Positions 44,263-52,026 of a DNA stretch of 64,000 nucleotides are shown here, one piece after another (positions within the stretch are counted from its first letter, which is position 1; every line of letters starts with the position of its first letter). The stretch covers positions 1-64,000 of the forward strand of contig DAOTXX010000070.1 of NCBI GenBank assembly GCA_034434835.1, read 5' to 3'. Origin of the DNA: JBGLNJ01 sp034434835 (GTDB lineage Bacteria; Chloroflexota; Anaerolineae; Fen-1058). The notes beneath the pieces are model-generated. The model was not told the DNA's origin. It searched no databases and saw only the letters and a program-made list of their open reading frames with translations. The position numbers and the translations under genes are program-made.

Positions 44263-44799
44263 TTACTCCAATTGCCTTCGAGTTTCCAGTCTCTCGATCA
44301 AAACTATCAGCTCTGAAGCTGAGGAGACGGTGTAGCATGGTTTTTCCTGGTCCGCCAGCGGTTGACTGCGACGGCGGTCGTTCCAGTGAAAGAACACCGA
44401 GATCAGGCCAAGCCGATTCGCGCCGACCACATCACGCTCCAGATGGTTGCCGACCATGACGACGCGGCCATAATCCCTTTCTGCGATGCCCAAGGCCTCC
44501 AGCGCCACTCGAAAGATCCGCGGGTCCGGTTTGCTCACGCCGACGATCTCAGAGATCGCCAGGACATCAAAGAGATCGAGCAACTCATGCTGGCGCAGGA
44601 CGTTGACTGGTGTGTTCGGCCGGCTATCGGCCACCAGCGCCAGCGGCCAGCCCTGCGCCTTGAAATGGCGCAGCGCATCCGCCATGCCGGGGATCAGGTC
44701 TGCGCGCACCGTTGTCTCGTCTGCGTCTTTGACTTCGCTTTCTTCGATCATGATCGTATCGCCCAGGTCGAACAAGAGGGCCGCCAGGTGATGAGGCAT
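44263..44799 (-). CDS. HAD family hydrolase
   Basis: A 178-residue HAD-fold protein. Motif I is LFDLGDT: the nucleophile Asp11 is kept, but the usual second Asp is Gly13 with Asp14 following, a variant seen in some HAD branches. Motif II is ALVADSR near residue 57, motif III Lys in SKPDPRIF near 95, and motif IV VGNHLERDVVGA near 121 supplies an Asp. The cap is small. It probably removes phosphate from a small sugar or nucleotide, but the altered motif I leaves this open. Packed between GH4 and URO-D-like genes. Confidence 0.8.
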   Translation of the reverse strand: MPHHLAALLFDLGDTIMIEESEVKDADETTVRADLIPGMADALRHFKAQGWPLALVADSRPNTPVNVLRQHELLDLFDVLAISEIVGVSKPDPRIFRVALEALGIAERDYGRVVMVGNHLERDVVGANRLGLISVFFHWNDRRRSQPLADQEKPCYTVSSASELIVLIERLETRRQLE

Positions 44800-44808
44800 G
44801 GTAGCAGA

Positions 44809-46188
44809 TCAGTCTCCCGCAGGTTGAGTGGGAGGTTTAAAGTATTTGTTCATCTCTTCATTCCCCTCCATCGCCAGCAAATCCTCCAGCACTGCCACAG
44901 CCTGTTCGTAAGAGCGAGTCTGGTGGTGATCCAGCACTTGCCACAACAGGATCGAACGGTCGCCGGTCTTGAAAGCTTCCAGCTCGCGCTCCACAGCCAG
45001 CCATTCGGGCAAGATGTGCTCCAACATGATCTTGGGGGGGAGCGTGCCCACGTGCAAAGGCTGGATGCCCTTTTGATTGACGATCGCGGGCACTTCGACC
45101 ACGAGATCGTCCGGGAGGCCTTCCAGGGCGCCGCGATTGGGCACGTTGACCTGGAAACAGCCTTCGTGGTTGTTTACCAGCGCGTCTATGATGGGCACGA
45201 TCTGCTCGCCCGTCGTCGTCCGCCCGCCGAGCATTTGAGCCGCCAACTCGGCCAGACGAAGCCGGGGGTCCTCCACCGCTTGTTGGACGGCTGCGATCAC
45301 AGTTTCGAGATTGCTGACAAAGATGGGACGCGCCAGCTCAGTGTCCGGGCCGCCCCACGGTTCGCCAAACCAGTGTTTTTTGGTCTCCAGATCGGTGTGA
45401 TACCACCAGCCGCCCTTGCGGACCGTGTCGCCGATGGGGAACAGACCATACAGCTTGTATTGATGGACCGCCCCACGTGACATCTGGATGTCATGCGTGT
45501 GGGTCGCCGTGTGGGTCCGCCAGTATTCTTCGGCTTTGGTCTCGATCCACTCGTCAATCAGCGGGTAGGCGTCCTTGCCCTCGTAGATGAAATGCGTCAG
45601 CCAGATGTTGTGATTCAGGCCGGGGGCCTGCCAGGTCACGCGGTCGGGGTCAATCCCGATCGTCTGGGCGATCTCGCGGTAACCATAGTGCCCGTGACAC
45701 AGCCCGCAGACCTTGATGCCGGTCTCGCGCGTCATCAATGTGCAGCCGTCCAAGACCGGGTTGCCGGATTGGATCAACCAGGCGTCCGGGCAAACCTTTT
45801 CCATGTCTTGCGCTACATCCAGCATCAGCCGCAGTTGATACCAGTTCTCGAAGTTAAAGTTGGTGTAATAGTAGCCATGCCGGGCGGTGAGGTCACGCGC
45901 AGCCCGGGCGTGATGGTGGCCCTGGACAAAGGCCGCGTTGATGACGAAATCCGCATCTTGCAAAGCGACATGTCGGTCGGTCGTGGTCTCGAACGTATAG
46001 TCCACGCCCAATTCGTCCGCAAAGCGCACGGCCAGCTTGTGCATCAACGCCAGACGTTCTGGGTTAATGTCCATCAAGGTAACGTGGCTGCCCGCCAGGC
46101 TTTCGGTGCGGCAGAGGTCATTGATCAATCCGGCTGCGAATTGGGCGCTGCCCGCACCAATGACGCCGATTTTGATTCCGGTGGACAT
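44809..46188 (-). CDS. GH4 glycosidase, alpha-glucuronidase/galacturonidase type (copy 1)
   Basis: A 459-residue NAD- and metal-dependent GH4 enzyme that cleaves by oxidation-elimination. GVIGAGSAQFAAGL near the start binds NAD. The diagnostic site is VCGLCHGHYGY near residue 170: CHGx is the motif reported for the uronidase subgroup of GH4, unlike CHSV/CHEV (galactosidases/glucosidases) or CN(V/I)P and CDMP (phosphoglycosidases). GLNHNIWLTHF supplies another metal ligand. I start at 46188 (AAGGAAGACAAACC upstream). The C-terminal PPTQPAGD is repeat-encoded. The neighbouring paralogue is very similar. Confidence 0.9.
   Translation of the reverse strand: MSTGIKIGVIGAGSAQFAAGLINDLCRTESLAGSHVTLMDINPERLALMHKLAVRFADELGVDYTFETTTDRHVALQDADFVINAAFVQGHHHARAARDLTARHGYYYTNFNFENWYQLRLMLDVAQDMEKVCPDAWLIQSGNPVLDGCTLMTRETGIKVCGLCHGHYGYREIAQTIGIDPDRVTWQAPGLNHNIWLTHFIYEGKDAYPLIDEWIETKAEEYWRTHTATHTHDIQMSRGAVHQYKLYGLFPIGDTVRKGGWWYHTDLETKKHWFGEPWGGPDTELARPIFVSNLETVIAAVQQAVEDPRLRLAELAAQMLGGRTTTGEQIVPIIDALVNNHEGCFQVNVPNRGALEGLPDDLVVEVPAIVNQKGIQPLHVGTLPPKIMLEHILPEWLAVERELEAFKTGDRSILLWQVLDHHQTRSYEQAVAVLEDLLAMEGNEEMNKYFKPPTQPAGD
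44812..44839. repeat. CCTCCCGCAGG-type repeat at the GH4 stop (copy 3)
   Basis: A diverged copy: CTCCCGCAGGTTGAGTGGGAGGTTT. It encodes the final residues of the upstream GH4 protein and adjoins its stop codon. Inverted arms are shortened to CTCCC/GGGAG. Confidence 0.55.
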
Positions 46189-46258
46189 GGTTTGTCTTCC
46201 TTCTTGAATCTCAAAGGGCATTTGAAAAGGGTGTGACTAAAATCAATTGGTCACCACC

Positions 46259-46332
46259 GTAGGGGCAGGCCTATCTCCCTCTTTAGGGGGTGCGCCTGCC
46301 CAAGTGCGGGCGACCGCAAGGGTCGCCCCTAC
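46259..46332. repeat. GTAGGGGC...GCCCCTAC inverted repeat between the GH4 genes
   Basis: The 8-bp ends GTAGGGGC and GCCCCTAC bound 74 bases, with an inner stem GGGCGACC-GCAAG-GGTCGCCC type hairpin. It lies in the 156-base gap between the two GH4 genes and looks like a REP-type element. Confidence 0.6.
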
Positions 46333-46344
46333 ACATCAACCAGA

Positions 46345-47766
46345 TTACGTCGCAGAGGGCTTGGGTCCGCCATCGTACCGGCGCAGCCCGGCCGGGTACT
46401 TGAAATAGTCGCTGATCCTTTGCATCTTTTCCCAGTCTTCGACTGCTTTGACCTCGTCCATTTCCATCAATTCATCGAGTACCGCGACTGCCTGATCATA
46501 GGATCGGGTCTGGTGATGATCCAGCGCATTATACAACAGGACGGAGCGATCCCCGGTTTTGAAGGCCAATAACTCGCGTTCCATTTCGAGCCAGTCGGGC
46601 AAGATACACTCGAACATGATCTTGGGCGGCAGGCTCCCGACATGAACCGGTTGGATGCCTTTCTGGTTGACGATCGCGGGCACTTCGACCACGACGTTAT
46701 CGGGGACACCTTCCAGCGCGCCGCGATTCGGCACATTGACCTGGAAATAGCCTTCGTTGTTATTGACCAGTCCATCCATGATCGGCACGATCTGCTCGCG
46801 CGTCTTGTCCTGGCCGACCGCCGCGACCAGGTCGGCGTGAGGGTCATTGGCCCATTCGGTCATTTGTTTGATGCGCGCTTCCAGCGTGGACACGAAATAC
46901 GGCCGCGCCAGGTGAGTGTCCGGCCCTCCCCACGGCTCGCCATACCAGCGCTTCTTGGTGTCAATGTCGGTGTGATACCACCAGCCGCCCCGGCGCACCG
47001 TATCGCCGATGGGAAACAGACCGTACAGGTGATACTGGTGCACGGCGGCGCGCGACATTTGCGCGTCGTGCGTTCGGGTGGCGACGTGCGTTCGCCAATA
47101 CTCTTCGGCTTTGGTTTCGATCCACTCGTCAATCAGCGGATAGGCATCTTGGCCCTCGTAGATGAAATGCGTCAGCCAGATGTTGTGATTAAAGCCCGGC
47201 GCCTGCCAGATCACACGATCGGGGTCAATGCCGATCGTCTCGGCGATCTCACGATAGTGATAATGGCCGTGACACAGCCCGCAAACCTTGACGTTAGTTT
47301 CGCGCGTCATCAATGTGCAGCCGTCAAAGACCGGGTTGCCGGATTGGATCAGCCACGCATCCGGGCAGATTTTTTCCATGTCTTGCGCCACGTCCAGCAT
47401 CAGGCGCAGTTGATGGTAGCGGCCAAACTGTCCGCCGGTGTGATAGTAACCGTACTTGTCGCTGGCCAGCTTGCGCATGTCGGCTTCGACGATGTGGCCC
47501 AGGACATAGGCCGTGTTGACGACGAAATCGGCATCTTGAAGCGAAGCCCGTCGCTCCGTCGTCTTATCGAACGTCAGCGACGCGCCCAACTGCTGAGCAT
47601 AGCGCGTGCCCAGCTTGTAGATCATGTCCAATCGTTCCTCGTCAATGTCCATGAAAGAAACGTGGCTGCCGGCCAGCCCTTCCGTCAGGCACAGGTCCTT
47701 GACCAGGCCTAACGAAAACTGGGCGCTGCCTGCTCCGATCACACTGACTTTGATTGCTTTTGACAC
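46345..47766 (-). CDS. GH4 glycosidase, alpha-glucuronidase/galacturonidase type (copy 2)
   Basis: A 473-residue GH4 enzyme starting with GTG after AAAGGAGAGTCAA. SVIGAGSAQFSLGLV binds NAD; VCGLCHGHYHY carries the uronidase-type CHGx motif; GFNHNIWLTHF follows. Long stretches are identical or nearly so to copy 1 (for example SGNPV.DGCTLMTRET and YPLIDEWIETKAEEYWRTH), so the two arose by tandem duplication. Differences are concentrated around residues 95-120 and 300-330, which may alter specificity, such as glucuronate against galacturonate. Cytoplasmic. Confidence 0.9.
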   Translation of the reverse strand: MSKAIKVSVIGAGSAQFSLGLVKDLCLTEGLAGSHVSFMDIDEERLDMIYKLGTRYAQQLGASLTFDKTTERRASLQDADFVVNTAYVLGHIVEADMRKLASDKYGYYHTGGQFGRYHQLRLMLDVAQDMEKICPDAWLIQSGNPVFDGCTLMTRETNVKVCGLCHGHYHYREIAETIGIDPDRVIWQAPGFNHNIWLTHFIYEGQDAYPLIDEWIETKAEEYWRTHVATRTHDAQMSRAAVHQYHLYGLFPIGDTVRRGGWWYHTDIDTKKRWYGEPWGGPDTHLARPYFVSTLEARIKQMTEWANDPHADLVAAVGQDKTREQIVPIMDGLVNNNEGYFQVNVPNRGALEGVPDNVVVEVPAIVNQKGIQPVHVGSLPPKIMFECILPDWLEMERELLAFKTGDRSVLLYNALDHHQTRSYDQAVAVLDELMEMDEVKAVEDWEKMQRISDYFKYPAGLRRYDGGPKPSAT

Positions 47767-47794
47767 TTGACTCTCCTTTGAATCTTTGAATTTT

Positions 47795-48097
47795 CTATCG
47801 AGTGATGATGACCATGTACCGCATGCGCGTCGAACCGGTGTTGATCAGCCCGTGCAATCGAGCCGGGTCGAGCACGATGGCTTCATTTGGTCCCAAGGTA
47901 TATCGCTCGCCCTCGACTTCGACGGCGCCGCTGCCCTCGAGCACGTAAAAGGCTTCCACGCCCGAATGGGTGTGGGGTGGATGCGCGCGCGTTCCCGCCT
48001 CGATCTCGGAAATGTGTATGTGGAGCTGATTCGGATCAAGATGTTCCGCAATCAGACATTTACTCAGACCTTTGAGTTGCAGCTCAGAAAATTTCAC
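47795..48097 (-). CDS. Cupin-domain protein (first)
   Basis: A 100-residue single-domain cupin starting with GTG (GAGGTGATACC upstream). HPPHTHSGVEAFYVLEGSG near residue 39 and LDPARLHGLIN near 77 hold the metal-binding His/Glu pattern. Small cupins in uronate loci can be isomerases (KdgF converts unsaturated uronate to a linear keto form), though this one is as likely a sensor or storage-type protein. It follows the second cupin by four bases. Confidence 0.8.
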   Translation of the reverse strand: MKFSELQLKGLSKCLIAEHLDPNQLHIHISEIEAGTRAHPPHTHSGVEAFYVLEGSGAVEVEGERYTLGPNEAIVLDPARLHGLINTGSTRMRYMVIITR

Positions 48098-48101
48098 GGT
48101 A

Positions 48102-48431
48102 TCACCTCACCTGGTCTACCTCAAATACCAACAGCTTGAGCGGCTCCGCCGAGGTGTTCTCCAGCCCATGTTGCCAGCCGGGTTTGTTCAAGATCACGTC
48201 CCCGGCCTTGACGGCCTGGCTCTCGCCATTGACAAACATCACGCCGCTGCCCGATAGGACCACATAGACTTCTTCGTTGGCGCTGTGCGGATGATTGCCG
48301 ATCGAAGCGTATGGCTCCAGTTCGACGTAGCGGATAAACTTGCACGGCGTATCGAAATCGGGTTTGTCAAAGATGGTTTTATCCTTGCAGGGTATTGAGC
48401 AGCAATTCTGGCGCATCGCTGCAAATGCCAT
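48102..48431 (-). CDS. Cupin-domain protein (second, start uncertain)
   Basis: Up to 109 residues with HPHSANEEVYVVLSGSG and LNKPGWQHGLENTS, again a complete metal-binding cupin pattern. A KdgF-like role in linearising unsaturated uronates is possible given the locus. The 5' end is unclear: in-frame ATGs (48431, 48416) lie within the preceding GDPD gene and lack ribosome sites, while AAGGA plus eight bases leads to an ATC codon at 48374-48372. The protein body begins at about TIFDKPDFDTP. Confidence 0.72.
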   Translation of the reverse strand: MAFAAMRQNCCSIPCKDKTIFDKPDFDTPCKFIRYVELEPYASIGNHPHSANEEVYVVLSGSGVMFVNGESQAVKAGDVILNKPGWQHGLENTSAEPLKLLVFEVDQVR

Positions 48432-49830
48432 CCACGCCCAGGCGGCGCAGCGCAGCGATCTCGGCCGCGCGCTCTTCGTGCCAGCAGATGATGCCCAGGT
48501 CGGCCTGGCGCACTCGTGCTACCCATTCCGGCGTGAGCAGGGAACTGGGATGCTCCAATCGCTCCCAACAGGGGTGAACGAAATTCGCCTGAACGGACTG
48601 GGCCAGCTTGACAGCGTCGAGATCGGGCGAGCCAAACAAGATGGACGTGGGCAGCCCCGGCGCGAGGCGCTTGACCTCCATCAGCCAATCGGGCCGAAAC
48701 GAGCCAATGATACAACGGTCCATGAATTTCCGCTGGCGGAGGATATCCAATACCGTTGAAACACAGCGCCCCTCTTTCAGCTCGATGTACGCCCCCATCA
48801 GTTCTTGCTCGCAAACCTCAATTGCCTGAGCCAATGTAGGGACACGCTCGCCTTGCCCCAGGTCAATCGTCTGGAGTTCGGCCAACGCGCTTTGGCTGAT
48901 CAGGCGGATGTGACCTGTGGCATCGGTGAGGTGAGCATCGTGCGAGAGCACCACCTGTCCATCGGCGGTCTGCCGCACGTCAAATTCGACCGCGTCCGCG
49001 CCGAGCGCGGCTGCCTTACGGATGCCGAGCAGCGTGTTGTCCGGAGCGTGCGCCGCCGCGCCGCGATGTCCGATGCGGAGAAAGCGATAGTCGGCAGGCG
49101 CGATCTCGCACGCCAATTGGTCGAGAATGTGGTTGACGCGGACCGGCATCCAATCGCGCAGCGCGGGCCAGGGGACGAGCATCTCGGGCGTGAAGCGAAA
49201 GGCTTGCGAAAATTCCCAACTCGGCTCGAACGCCTGACGCGCCAGGTAAGTGTGAACCAGGCGATTGGCCTGCGGCGTGGGCTTGACCTTGCCCTTGAGG
49301 TACGGCGCGAGCAGGATGCCGCTGGCGCCGGCCAGGTCGCTTGTCTCAGAACGTTTGAATTTCTGGCGGCGTTTCCTGAACCAATCGGGCGTGGGCGCAA
49401 AAGCGTGCTTGCCCGGCTCGCTATAGACCATCACATGCTCGCCCTCGAGTGCCAGATGGCCCTCATGGCACATGTCGTGATAGTCGCCATGCCAGCTCGC
49501 CTCGCAGCGCACGACGTGATCGCTTGCATCCACGAAAATCCAGATATGCTCCAACTCGTACAGGTGCCCGATGTCCCAATCCCACCAGATGGCATATTCG
49601 ATCGCCAGGCTGGCCGATGGTTGATCGGGCGGCGTCAGGTCAACGACATGCCCTTGCCGGAACGAGGGCGAAGGGTCACTGGCGCGGAAGATCGTATAGC
49701 CTGCTACCAGCGGCAGGAACGGCTCGCGCGCGTCGAACATGAGGATGGGCGCGTAACGCGCGGCCAGGGCGCGTTCGGCTTTGTCTCGGGGAACATTCAA
49801 CAGCGATGACAAAATGGGATCGTTTGACAC
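48379..49830 (-). CDS. VPS62-like domain fused to glycerophosphodiester phosphodiesterase
   Basis: A 483-residue two-domain protein starting with GTG directly after the PL22 stop. Residues 25-150 (YAPILMFDAREPFLP, WWDWDIGHLYELEHIWIFVD, VMVYSEPGKHAF) resemble the VPS62-type domain, whose molecular role is uncertain. Residues 250-480 are a GDPD TIM barrel: GHRGAAAHAPDNT (His255, Arg256; DNT in place of the common ENT), EFDV (282-285), SHDAHLTD with His297. GDPD enzymes split glycerophosphodiesters. The fusion and its place in a uronate locus are unusual. No signal peptide is seen. Confidence 0.8.
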   Translation of the reverse strand: MSNDPILSSLLNVPRDKAERALAARYAPILMFDAREPFLPLVAGYTIFRASDPSPSFRQGHVVDLTPPDQPSASLAIEYAIWWDWDIGHLYELEHIWIFVDASDHVVRCEASWHGDYHDMCHEGHLALEGEHVMVYSEPGKHAFAPTPDWFRKRRQKFKRSETSDLAGASGILLAPYLKGKVKPTPQANRLVHTYLARQAFEPSWEFSQAFRFTPEMLVPWPALRDWMPVRVNHILDQLACEIAPADYRFLRIGHRGAAAHAPDNTLLGIRKAAALGADAVEFDVRQTADGQVVLSHDAHLTDATGHIRLISQSALAELQTIDLGQGERVPTLAQAIEVCEQELMGAYIELKEGRCVSTVLDILRQRKFMDRCIIGSFRPDWLMEVKRLAPGLPTSILFGSPDLDAVKLAQSVQANFVHPCWERLEHPSSLLTPEWVARVRQADLGIICWHEERAAEIAALRRLGVDGICSDAPELLLNTLQG

Positions 49831-50994
49831 CTAGACTTCCTTGTTCTTGGTGATGGCGCTGCGGTCGGGCAGTGAATCCCAGTCCGACACGTCCACCACA
49901 AACACCTGACCGTATCCCTGCGGGTCGGCAGTGTACACGATCTGCGTGCCTTGTGCGTTGAAGCAGGGGTGCAGATGTACGCGCTGGGTGTGGAACGAGC
50001 CGCGATGCCAGACCAGCGCCTTGGGGCCTTGGAACTCGCCAGCCTTGAAGCGCCAAAGCAGCAGGTAGGGATTTTGAGCATCTCCATCGCCGACGACGAG
50101 ATCGAGCTTGTAGCTGTGAAAGTGCCAGCAGTGATAGTCAAAAGGCGCTTCGACCTGATCGGTGTTGTCATAGCGGATCGAGCCGTACATCGGGCCGGTG
50201 GTGGAGCGACCATGATAGCCAATGTGCTCGCCATCGGGCATCCAGTATTCGTGTCCGACGGCCTCGCCCGGCGCGGTGGGGCGAATCTTCCACGTCTCGC
50301 CAGTTTGCAGGTTCAAGCCCCAGATGCGATTGTCCACCTTGTGCCAGGGGCCTTCGTGACAAAACGTGATAATGTCCGGCAGCGTGGGCGAGGCGTTGAA
50401 ATGTCCCAGCCAGCAATGATCTTGAAACACGCGCTGCGCGTCGCCGCCGTCAATCGGGATTTTGAAAATCATCGAGTGCGGATGCGCTTCCCAATACTCG
50501 TGAAAGCCAATGTAGCCGTGGCCCAGGTCCACCATGAACCGATCGGATAGATCCTCCGTATAGCCCGCGCAGATGTACTTGCCGTCGGCAGTGGCGTTGG
50601 CGCCGCTGCCCACATAGCCCGGGGGTCGAGTAAAGAGCGGGCGGGTGTTCAACGTGGTCAGGTCGAGCGCCGTGAGCGTGTCGCCATAGGTGAAATAGAT
50701 TTCCTCGCGCACCGGGTTCTTGCTCAATCCGCCGAGGGGCCTGGCCGGGTCGAGGTCGGTGAGCTGCGTGATGTCGCCGCTTTCCAGGTCCACGCCGAAC
50801 AGGTTGGTGCGATTTTCCCGGTCAGAGTAAAACACGATCTTGCGACCGCGATCGTACCAGCAAGGGTAGGTAAAGTAAAAGTGATTGCTGTGTCCCTTGT
50901 AGTTGGTCAACTGGCGCACCGTCGCGCCAGTGACCGGGTCCTGGCGGATCGTCAATTCGGGCGTCCACCGACTGCCAATGTTGGTCCTTGCCAT
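49831..50994 (-). CDS. ogl: Oligogalacturonate lyase (PL22)
   Basis: A 387-residue beta-propeller enzyme that splits short oligogalacturonates in the cytoplasm to unsaturated monomers (4-deoxy-5-keto-uronate). Landmarks of the family: HSNHFYFTYPCW near residue 36, LGHFNASPTLPDIITF with CHEGPWHKV near 215, FDYHCWHFHSYK near 295, and QRVHLHP near 347. The last matches the QxxHxH metal site of Yersinia Ogl. The start at 50994 has AGAGGAGATCAAA. The GDPD start follows its stop at once, so it is in the same operon. Products would suit the GH88/GH105, cupin and dehydrogenase genes around. Confidence 0.9.
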   Translation of the reverse strand: MARTNIGSRWTPELTIRQDPVTGATVRQLTNYKGHSNHFYFTYPCWYDRGRKIVFYSDRENRTNLFGVDLESGDITQLTDLDPARPLGGLSKNPVREEIYFTYGDTLTALDLTTLNTRPLFTRPPGYVGSGANATADGKYICAGYTEDLSDRFMVDLGHGYIGFHEYWEAHPHSMIFKIPIDGGDAQRVFQDHCWLGHFNASPTLPDIITFCHEGPWHKVDNRIWGLNLQTGETWKIRPTAPGEAVGHEYWMPDGEHIGYHGRSTTGPMYGSIRYDNTDQVEAPFDYHCWHFHSYKLDLVVGDGDAQNPYLLLWRFKAGEFQGPKALVWHRGSFHTQRVHLHPCFNAQGTQIVYTADPQGYGQVFVVDVSDWDSLPDRSAITKNKEV

Positions 50995-51020
50995 TTTGAT
51001 CTCCTCTCGTGCCCGCCGCG

Positions 51021-51575
51021 TCACTGGCTTTTGAACTCGGACAGGTGCTCCAGCACCCACAGGCAGGCCAGTTTAGTCGCGCCGAGTTCGTTGAAATAAT
51101 GATGCCGAGCTTCACTGGATTTGATCGCCGATAGATGGCGCGAGTTCATCCCAATGCTTTCTGCAAAAGATTTCTGGGTGACGCCTTTTTCGCGCATTTG
51201 TTTGAGCAGATCATCCAGCGTGACGCTTTGCAGGTAAGCGTGGACATCGTCTAGACTCTGCACCTCCTCACGCTTTTTCGGCTTGACTTCCCGAAAGCCG
51301 GTGGGGTCTTGCAGGAATGTGTGCGCTAATGCTTCGCAGTGATGGCAGAATCCGTCTTTGCCGATGTAACAGCTACAGGCCGATATGACTTGTTCGTCTT
51401 TGGCCTCAATGGACACCGTGTAGGTGCCGTAATTGCCGACGACCCTGGCCGTGATTTTGGCCCCAACCCGGACGCCGTCGAAAAATGCGCCAACGTACTT
51501 TTGGGCTTTGGCGCTGGGCTGCCTCGACCAAGTCCGTCGGATGGCCGCCGAGAGTTTTTTCACCTCCGAACTCAT
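51021..51575 (-). CDS. SWIM zinc-finger protein with C-terminal helix-turn-helix
   Basis: A 184-residue protein. The SWIM motif CxCx(n)CxH is complete: Cys67-Ser-Cys69, then Cys77-His-His79. The C-terminal half (about 110-180) has LKQMREKGVTQKSFAESIGMNSRHLSAIKSS, which reads as an XRE-like helix-turn-helix. So it could bind DNA by two means, as a regulator. AGAGGAGCAAGAC precedes the ATG. It lies just upstream of the PL22 gene on the same strand. The target is unknown; control of the oligogalacturonate genes is a guess. Confidence 0.8.
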   Translation of the reverse strand: MSSEVKKLSAAIRRTWSRQPSAKAQKYVGAFFDGVRVGAKITARVVGNYGTYTVSIEAKDEQVISACSCYIGKDGFCHHCEALAHTFLQDPTGFREVKPKKREEVQSLDDVHAYLQSVTLDDLLKQMREKGVTQKSFAESIGMNSRHLSAIKSSEARHHYFNELGATKLACLWVLEHLSEFKSQ

Positions 51576-51646
51576 GTCTTGCTCCTCTCTGCAAGTTTCT
51601 CGTTGACGAGAACCGGGGTAACTATTCAGGCCGCTTTCTGCTGTGC

Positions 51647-51669
51647 GCCCGCCGATTAACTCGGCGGGC
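51647..51669. repeat. GCCCGCCGA hairpin in a repeat-rich gap
   Basis: GCCCGCCGA-TTAAC-TCGGCGGGC, a perfect 9-bp stem, followed by a GCGGCGCTGGCTGAAGCCAGCTT segment like that in the block at 35339-35679. The gap 51576-52026 has no credible gene and is a chain of repeats. Confidence 0.5.
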
Positions 51670-51700
51670 TACACAGCGGCGCTGGCTGAAGCCAGCTTAG

Positions 51701-51801
51701 AACCTATCCGAAAACCCAGCATAGGCGGCTCCCACGCCGCCGCCCCCCTCCAACTCCCCCCGCTTCACAGGGGGAGAAGGCGGGCATGGGAGCCCGCTCT
51801 G
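51701..51801. repeat. MITE-like repeat, diverged copy 2
   Basis: AACCTATCCGAAAACCCAGC, GGCGGCTCCCACGCCGCC and GCATGGGAGCCCGC correspond to the unit at 4944-5033. About 40 bases (CCCCTCCAACTCCCC...GGGGAGAAGG) are inserted in the middle, and the right terminal inverted repeat is missing. Confidence 0.5.
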
Positions 51802-51880
51802 CTCCTGAAAGTGAAAGTTAGTGACCGCTGATATACTGAGCGCGGTCATGTTTTGCGCTTTTATATTTGTCCTCATCCCT

Positions 51881-51965
51881 GTCAACGAATCGCCTTCGGC
51901 GCAACGAATAAACGAATGAGTGTAGCCAGTGGGTCTATTCGTTTATTCGTTCAATATTCGTTGAC
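51881..51965. repeat. GTCAAC palindrome family, unit G
   Basis: GTCAACGAAT...ATTCGTTGAC. The left arm contains CGCCTTCGGCGC, AACGAAT and AAACGAAT; the right arm is nearly its exact complement apart from the missing GCGCC block. Arms of up to 37 bases. It lies directly downstream of the second PL22-type gene. Confidence 0.75.
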
Positions 51966-52026
51966 GGGAGAAAAGCGCAATTTGTGCCCGCGTTGGGTAT
52001 AGTATCGTTGACGAGAACCAGGTGGG

